Part shown: positions 56,810-64,000 of the stretch, piece after piece
Position numbering within the stretch: the stretch's first letter is position 1
How the letters are laid out: each line of letters begins with the position of its first letter
Assembly: GCA_020746835.1 (NCBI GenBank)
Contig: JAGPNK010000001.1
Location: forward strand, 3,472,001-3,536,000
From: Stachybotrys elegans
Lineage: Eukaryota > Ascomycota > Sordariomycetes > Hypocreales > Stachybotryaceae
Reading direction: 5' to 3'
DNA length: 64,000 bases
The notes under the pieces: model-generated
The model's database searches: none
Seen by the model: the letters and a program-made list of their open reading frames with translations, nothing else
What the model was told of the DNA's origin: nothing
Made by a program: the position numbers and the translations under genes

Positions 56810-57447
56810 ATGTTCGCCGCACGTCAACGCGCAGGCTGCATGGCCCGCCAGCTGCAGCGATCCGTCCGAAACTACGCCTCCGAGGCCCACGGCCACCACA
56901 AGACAGACGCTCCCGTCAACGAGTCCTTTGGAGTACGCCGATGTCTGCGCCCAATTGAGTGATCCCAGACGCTGACCGAATCTCTGCAGGCCGGTTCTAT
57001 TGCCACCGCCGGCATCTTCTTTGGCTGCGTTGCTTTCTACCAGTTCGTGCCCAAGAAGGGCGAGACCTCGGTCATCAGCGACTGGATCGCCAAGTACCAG
57101 TCCCGCGCCGAGGATTGGGAGGAGATCAACGCTCTGCACACCAAGGCCGTCGAGCAGGCCGGCTTTGACCGCAACCTCTTCGAGAACGCCGGCAACAAGC
57201 ACCGTTACGTCGAGGTCACATACCCCGAGTACGTATCACCGCCTTTATATGGCCTCCAGGACTACTGGTCGGTATTTCCAAGCACTTGGCTGACGTGGTG
57301 TGCAGAGCTTTCGGGTCGCACGCGCCACGAAACATCCAGGCAGGCCAGCTTATCAACCTCGACCACGTTGTCGAGCACTACAGGCAACAGCATCTGCAGT
57401 CAGAGGAGCGCAAACTCAAGGCGCTGGCGGAGAAGCAGCAGGAATAA
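56810..57447 (+). CDS. complex I 17.8 kDa-type accessory subunit (NUXM-like)
   Basis: Fungal accessory subunit of NADH:ubiquinone oxidoreductase. Exons 56810-56932, 56990-57228 and 57306-57447, 167 aa. A mitochondrial presequence (MFAARQRAGCMARQLQRSVRNYAS) is followed by a His-rich linker, one membrane span (SIATAGIFFGCVAFYQFV) and a charged C-terminus ending QLINLDHVVEHYRQQHLQ plus a Lys/Glu helix. This architecture and the C-terminal block match the N. crassa 17.8 kDa and Yarrowia NUXM family as I know it. Its role is structural, in the membrane arm. It is the second complex I gene in the window. Confidence 0.82.
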
Positions 57448-58046
57448 ATGGTGTACACTACCTTGGAGGCTTATATCACCTTGGCTTGATATCATTTACA
57501 ATGAAAGGTGTTTCTTTTGTCTAGCATCAAATGAATGCGCTCATACACGTCGTTTCTATTCGCACGGTGCCCTCCACGCTCGTCCATGTTCTACCACGGT
57601 GCCCACCCAAGGTTTCACCTTTTCGGTTGCCTCTTTGCTTCGTCCCGACGAAAGGAAGGCACGTGCTCACACGCCCTTGATACACGTGCTCATCGGTGCA
57701 AGTCGAGAGGTGGCCGAGTGCTGCCCAGAATAATTGCCGCGGACTGAACTTGCCTTCCCAGTCGGCTCAAGGTTCCAGCAGTGAGCCGTCTCATGCCGGA
57801 CCAACCGACCGGCCTACATAAACATGGCAAGAACAACAGCGCAACAAGGCTTCTGGGAACAGCCTACCACCTCTATCGTCTGCTTCGCTTCCACGTTCTA
57901 GCCATGTCTTGGTCTCACCCATCTACCCAACGTCCGTTGCTCTGCATCGTCGCTATCTCACAGCTTTATTACACACGTATTTCATAATCCGGCTGCAATC
58001 AGAGATATCTCACAAAGGACTGAAGAAGCGAGGCCAGCTTGTACTC
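57448..58046. other. spacer between complex I subunit and SET gene
   Basis: About 600 bp, containing the 3' UTR of the upstream gene and the promoter of the SET gene. An additional upstream SET exon cannot be excluded. Confidence 0.4.
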
Positions 58047-58914
58047 ATGGAGCCCAGCTATTTCCACCGGAAGGACGCAGATTGGAAGATAGAAGAACCC
58101 AGTCCCGTCAACGAGTCTGATGAGTGGTCCAGCTCTCATCCGGTATGAGCCCCCCACTCGCCCACCATGTATCACAGATCTGCTTGCCCTGTTGGACTGA
58201 CTTGCTGTCAAGGGTACACCATGGACTCCCGGTACACCGTGGCCGCCTGGCTCCGAGTCAGCAATACTGGAACAGAACCCCGCCTCCAACCACAACGCCG
58301 AGGCGTTTGCAGAGCCTGGCCTCCTCAACGAGGACGTTGTGCAAAAGGAAAACACCAGGTCGAGGCGCGGCCAGGGCGTTTACACGAAACGAAGGCTGGA
58401 GGCCAAGCGGGTTGTCATCGAAGAAGCCCCGGCAATATGGTGCATTTTCTGGAAAGAACGATGGGGGAAACGGGACATTGTCAGCGTCTGGGAGGATGAG
58501 TTCTCGGACGCCCAGCGAAATAAGGCTCGCCACAGGTTCAAGAGGCTGAAGGACCTGCCCGATCGCCTCGACAAAAAGCAGAAGAAACAGATCATGCGGT
58601 TCGTCAAAGACTATGCTTTCTGGGGCGGGGCCAAAGACAAGGCCTTCATATACTCATTGGGATCCCACATCAACCACGCATGTGCAGATTGCGCCAACGC
58701 AACTGTGACGATCGAGTCCGAAGTGCCAAACATAATGGGCGTCCGACTGCGGCAGATTCTAGAGCCCGGCCAAGAGATCTTCATCCACTATGGCCGCTCG
58801 AAACTCCCGTTTGGATGCGCAGTCTGTAGCAAAGGCCGAAGTAGACTGGGACGGCTTGTAGACTCGGTTGGCGAGTGGTGGACTCGCCGCTGGCAACAGG
58901 AGGAGGGGGAATAA
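58047..58914 (+). CDS. small SET-domain protein
   Basis: Exons 58047-58142 and 58213-58914, 265 aa. After an acidic/Pro-rich N-terminus, the SET-like domain starts at about residue 84 (RGQGVYTKRRLEAKRVVIEE). It contains the SHINHACADCANATV block (NH of the pseudoknot motif at 187-188) and GVRLRQILEPGQEIFIHYG, then a CAVC pair reminiscent of a post-SET zinc site. SET proteins methylate lysines using S-adenosylmethionine, but many small fungal ones have unknown or no activity. The target cannot be named. The joining frame is unambiguous; the true start may lie further upstream. Confidence 0.75.
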
Positions 58915-59137
58915 ACGTGGAGGGGATGGAAGTCTGAGCGAGGTACAAGTGTCTCTCTGACAGGAAAGCAAGCGTGTTTGACCATATCATGGAAGCGGAC
59001 AATGATGTCTTTTTTTATCGTACTATCATGGTACTCATTGCCAACAGCAACTTCGATAGAGGTTTTGTCCTTCTACCAAATCCAGCCCATTTCGCCCATA
59101 ATTCCGTGAATGCAGAAACCACCCTAAGATCGCCATC

Positions 59138-59926
<789 letters not shown>

Positions 59927-61921
59927 GATCGCGGTGTTGGTCGATGATGAGATTCCGACTTTCGATATGCTGGGTGTCGACGGAGGGTATCTTGGTGGCC
60001 GTGGCTGGGTCTCTTAGGTTCGCTTGCGTGGTTGACGAATTGGGCCAATTTTTTGGCCTGGTAGGGTTTTCGTGCCCTTCACCCCTCATGTCAGGTGACT
60101 CTTTGAGATTGTGCCTAGGAATTCCGAATGGGGAGCTTGATTAGGTAAGGATGGTCTGGCCGCCAAGATCCGGAGGCTCGGCCTCGGGGATATGATATCC
60201 CGGGTCCATGGTGTGTATCCAGCCTTGGTTTCACAGGGGGCCTGGACGCTTGATCCATGGATGGACCTCGAGCTGTTACGTTTTGCATTGCGAAGTTGCG
60301 GATGTATCAGACCGTCTGGGCAGGCTACTCATCCGAGGCGAGACGTGAGCTCTCTTCCAGAAACCTCTCTAGAATAGCGACGAGGTATGAGAGCGAGGCG
60401 CCCGGGCCACGTGACGTGCAAAATATAACTATGAGAGGGCGGCGGAAGATGGCTTTGCCCGTTTTCTATGCCCAGCGGCTACGGTACACGATTTAACCAA
60501 TGGCTGCGTAACCTTCTGCCCAAGACCAAACGTCCTGCCCGTATCGGGACGGCACCTTGGGCTCACAAGATGCGGCCAAGGCGCCGAATTATCGCTTGCC
60601 TATCTGGGCTGGCGAAGGGATGAGCAGCCGGTTCGCTGCAGCCACGGCTCTCGTTTATCTGATCCTCTCGCTACTATTCGTTCATAGAGATCTGCGGAGT
60701 CCGGAGTCCGGAGCACAGGGTTATGTAACTCAGGCCGGATGATTCGAATAGGCGGCGAGGCGCAGGGCATCTATGTATTGCGAGCAGTCTGGGTGCAGGA
60801 GGCTGCTGTAACAGGTCCCCACCATCATCCTCGGGCCTCCACACCCCTCATACCATCTAGTCCCCTAGCTTTGCCCTCTGCAAGATGCACTCAGTCGAGC
60901 TTGGTCACGGATTCGTGATCCGCCCTCCCTCCCTCCCCCGGTGGTCTGCGCCCTTGGGGGTCGTCATCAGAAGGGCCTGGGCCTGGGCGTGCTATGCTCA
61001 AACGGCAGACGCGCAATGCGCAATATGGCATGACCAGCCTCGGCCACTTCTCAGCTAGCTTGGCTCGCGCCGCGCTGTTGCTGTCACTGCTTGGCCTTTC
61101 TGGGCGCGCGGCCAGACCATCGTGCTTCGTGGGCACCTGTCGACTACGCCCGTACATACATACATTATATTGTACGCACGGGAGGGGGGAGGGGAACACG
61201 CTCTTCAGGGGAGTCATGGTGCCATAATGCATCCCCATCTCTCTGCCGCACACGCTACATAATTTACAGGCCGTCGTCTGTGGCGGGACGAGGGAGCTCG
61301 GCGCTGGTCTTGGCGGGCTGGGCGCTGGTCAGTTCACTGCCATGATAAGAGCTCGCCAAGCCGACAGTCGTCGCCAAGCGGGTGAGGGAACACCAGGCCC
61401 AGCGTTTTCATTTTGTTCACCGGCAAATTTAGTTCACACTGCCCAGGAGCCCAGCCCAGCCCAGCCCGGCCAGAAGAATGTCATGTCCGCTCGTTCTCGC
61501 ATCGTCAGCGACGGATTGGCCCTCGTCTCCTCTCGCCCTCTGTCCTCGTCCTCGTCCTCGTCCCGTCTCGTCCCCTCTTGCTGGACTGCAACTTGTTGAT
61601 TCTGGCTGAGATGAATCTTCTCATCCCCCACGGCGCACCCCTCAGTTCACTCGTCTTATCCCGGCTCCGGACGCATTACCCCTGTGGCCGTCAGCGATCA
61701 TCGCCCTTCTTAATTAATACCCCAAGTTCTCCAGGTCTGCGAGTCTTGAAAAGAGGTCTCACATACCGTGGCTAGACGGCAATCGACAGGTCGATCTACG
61801 CGAAAGCCAGCTATTGCATTGCCCGTAATTTTTATTTTATTTTCATCTTCATTGTTGATTTATTTTTATATATATTTTGGTTGGTTGGCTGGTTATCCTC
61901 TGATCTGGAGGCTGAAGGAAC
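59927..61921. other. divergent intergenic RPS15 / membrane protein
   Basis: About 2 kb. It includes the RPS15 promoter, a CTCGTC repeat at 61543-61562 and an AT-rich leader (61826-61880) just before the membrane protein gene. No gene is supported. Confidence 0.5.
61543..61562. repeat. CTCGTC hexanucleotide repeat
   Basis: About three tandem copies. Confidence 0.8.
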
Positions 61922-63111
61922 ATGGCTTCAGTGTCATCCGAAGCGTCGACAACGCCGGCAGCGGCGTCCTCGGAAGCCCAGTCCGACGACCAATCACCAC
62001 CATCTCCATCCAATACGCCGGCAGCCAGTATTGCTCCCACCACCGCAACCGCAACCAGCACTACCTCTGCCGCCAGGGAAGCCGAGATTACCCACAGCAT
62101 CCCCCAGCTTCCGGCGTACTGGGACATTCCGTGGAGCTGCACCTGGACCTATGATGAAGCAGAAGAGCCGCAGCCTGGCGCATCTGGCGCTGTCGCTTGG
62201 TTAGATCTGGAGCCTGTACACGGCGAGACAACGTTGTCATGTTACCCCGAGAGCATGTTCTATGGTGGTAGAACTGGCGTCTTCAGCCCGGCTAACTGTC
62301 CTCACGGGTGGACGACGGCGTCAGTCTATGTCAGCGCGGAGGAGGTATTGGATGGCGCAACGACGACAGCAGTCTGCTGCTCATCGTATGTCTCCCCCTT
62401 TGTTCTGCGCGGCTCCTCGGTACTGACCAAATCAGGGAATACTCGCTGGACGGGCGATGGTGTAAGCGCTCAGTGCCGACGGTGCTCGCCGTTCCCATCA
62501 CCTACAACGACTCGGCGGGCACGCACGAGGTCTTCTACAGCTCCAGGACCACTCTCTACAGCGCCACCATCGCAGTTCATACGATACAGGCGCTGTTTCG
62601 GGAGGAGGATAGGGCTTCGCTGGGTCTAGGCGATGATCCTGAGGACTCGGGCCGCTCTGGCCTGAGCAGGAATGCCAGGATAGGTCTCGGTGTTGGCGTC
62701 GCCGTCGGAGGGCTGCTCGTGATTGGGATCCTCGTATTCGCCATCCGGCGATGCAGACAGCGCCGTCGCCCACCACCTACGGTACAAAGGTCAAAGGGAC
62801 GGTCGATGCACGAGCTCAATGCGCTCGGTGCCGCATCCCAGGACGGGGCGGCGGGCAGCCATGACCCTCGCGACACTTCCGATGATGCCAGCCTCTCCAC
62901 CCACGGTCGATCACACAGCAACGGTGCAACGTATCCCGTCTATCGGCATACCATAGACATTGACGGAAGCAGTGACGACGGAAATGACTCGATAACCACC
63001 AGGGAGGACGAAATCATGGTGCTTCGGGAGAAGAAGGCCGCCATCGAGCGCCGCATTGACGAACTACAAAGAGTTGAGACAGTCGAGCAGCGCCAGCAGC
63101 AACAACGTTAG
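61922..63111 (+). CDS. single-pass membrane protein with C-terminal coiled coil, unknown function
   Basis: Exons 61922-62385 and 62436-63111, 379 aa. The N-terminal 60 residues are Ser/Thr/Ala/Pro-rich, then a Trp/Cys-containing domain (WDIPWSCTWTYDE; TTLSCYPESMFYGG; FSPANCPHGW; AVCCSSEYSLDGRWC). A TM at about 237-258 (IGLGVGVAVGGLLVIGILVF) is followed by an Arg-rich stop-transfer, a polar tail and a terminal helix (REKKAAIERRIDELQRVE) likely to form coiled coil. The ectodomain-TM-tail layout resembles fungal surface proteins, but no signal peptide follows this ATG, and a TGA lies three codons upstream. Either an upstream exon is missing or the protein uses its TM as signal-anchor. Confidence 0.75.
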
Positions 63112-63419
63112 GGTGTGTTTTTGCAATGGGCTACCGACTGGGTGTTGAAAAAGTGTTTACGTCACGGGATTCATGGATATTGTTCTGGCGCTATTTTCTT
63201 GTCTTTTTTCCCCCCTCTCTGTTGCATACTGGGAGGTTCTGTTTTATGCCTGCGACGTACATTATACCACTTTGCGCGAGTTGACAGGACATAGCCATGC
63301 GTCTGAGAATTACCTGATGCGATGCACTCGATTTATGTACATGCGATGAATATATGGTAAATATACTACCAAAAGTTTCCAAGGTCATGTCCGTCTCGGC
63401 CTTTTTCATTGCCTGTTAC
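63112..63419. other. convergent intergenic (membrane protein / GH53)
   Basis: A 3'-to-3' spacer of about 308 bp. Nothing else is seen. Confidence 0.5.
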
Positions 63420-64000
63420 TCAGATGCTCGAAAAGACGGACAAACTGGAGAGGGCTCGCCCGGGCCAGCTAAACATGGTGTTGGAGCTGCACGACGACCC
63501 GAGAGCCTGGTTGTTCATCCAGGCAGGCTCCCAGTAGAACAGCCCGACGCCTCCCCTGACGCTCGAGACGGCCTGGGCTACGCGCTGGATATAGGTCCTC
63601 TGCCCGTCTGCTGAGAAGGGAATGTCGCGGACGTCGTTGGGGAAAGGCTGGGCTGGCGAAGGGCATGATGTCGGCCAGTTGGTCTCGGCAACAACGAGCT
63701 CTTTGCCCCATTTGTTGGCCATGTTGGTGAGGGCCGACCTGAGATTGGAGATGGTGGCGCTGGAGCCGTAGAAGGGGTAGAAAGAAACGCCCATCATGTC
63801 AAAGTCGCTGGTCCTGAGGGGTCCCTGGCTGAGCACCGTGGTGTAAAACCAGTCCTGCACAGACGAGTCCCAGCCGTTGTCGAGGTGCAGCATGATCTTG
63901 GGCTTGGGGTTGAGATTGGAGTCCTTGATACCCCAGCATCCCGAGTTGAGCAGCCGCGCGATGTTGTAGGGCTGGTCGTAGCGGCCCGTCGGCCAGAGAA
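63420..64000 (-). CDS. GH53 endo-beta-1,4-galactanase, C-terminal part
   Basis: Secreted-type pectin side-chain enzyme that cleaves beta-1,4-galactan (arabinogalactan type I). Only the last 192 residues are inside the window; the 5' part runs off the right edge. Family blocks: LWPTGRYDQPYNIARLLNSG, WGIKDSNL, IMLHLDNGWD, FDMMGVSFYPFYG, and ELVVAETNWPTSCPSP with the Glu expected to be the nucleophile. C-terminal GVGLFYWEPAWM and NTMFSW follow. The visible part has no intron. It suggests use of plant cell-wall carbon. Confidence 0.92.
   Translation of the reverse strand, partial: LWPTGRYDQPYNIARLLNSGCWGIKDSNLNPKPKIMLHLDNGWDSSVQDWFYTTVLSQGPLRTSDFDMMGVSFYPFYGSSATISNLRSALTNMANKWGKELVVAETNWPTSCPSPAQPFPNDVRDIPFSADGQRTYIQRVAQAVSSVRGGVGLFYWEPAWMNNQALGSSCSSNTMFSWPGRALSSLSVFSSI

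Overview
This window is nuclear DNA from a filamentous ascomycete. Its genes carry short spliceosomal introns (about 45-110 nt, GT..AG, with CTAAC/CTGAC-like branch points), codon usage is GC-rich, and the gene content is typical of Pezizomycotina: a HET-domain gene, a fungal complex I accessory subunit, ATG11 and a Zn2Cys6 regulator. The protein sequences and the GTACC/CGGAGTA-rich intergenic DNA suggest Sordariomycetes, probably Hypocreales. That placement is inference; no marker gene decides it.

Layout: ATP4 (+), HET protein (-), SRC1/HEH1 inner nuclear membrane protein (-), COQ6 (+), complex I 49 kDa subunit (-) and a large Zn2Cys6 transcription factor (-) fill 0.4-15.8 kb. A gene-free stretch of about 5.5 kb follows. 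Then come a type II membrane GT31/DUF604-like glycosyltransferase (-), a UBP16-like deubiquitinase (-), an F-box-like protein (-), ATG11 (-) and, divergent from it, a CENP-H kinetochore gene (+). After a second gene-free stretch of about 5.1 kb come NHP6 (+), a nine-exon conserved-looking gene of unknown function (+), phosphoglucomutase (-), oligoribonuclease (-), a Gfo/Idh/MocA oxidoreductase (+), a single-pass surface protein (-), a Nudix/DUF4743 protein (-), a 17.8 kDa-type complex I subunit (+), a small SET protein (+), RPS15 (-), a second single-pass membrane protein (+) and the 3' part of a GH53 endo-galactanase (-) that runs off the right edge.

The window is mostly housekeeping chromatin, not a gene cluster. 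Four genes serve oxidative phosphorylation or ubiquinone synthesis (ATP4, COQ6, two complex I subunits), and UBP16 is probably mitochondrial outer membrane. They do not form an operon-like unit. I found no transposon, secondary-metabolite cluster, CRISPR array, tRNA or rRNA. The strongest leads are: a tandem 5' splice site in SRC1 that would give a protein lacking its second membrane span, as in budding yeast; a likely GC-AG intron in CENP-H; an intron of about 1 kb that splits the zinc cluster of the transcription factor; palindromic GGTACC clusters in the gene-poor DNA; and the unknown nine-exon gene. Exon coordinates were derived by hand from splice signals and reading frame, and in every complete multi-exon gene the joined exons sum to a multiple of three.
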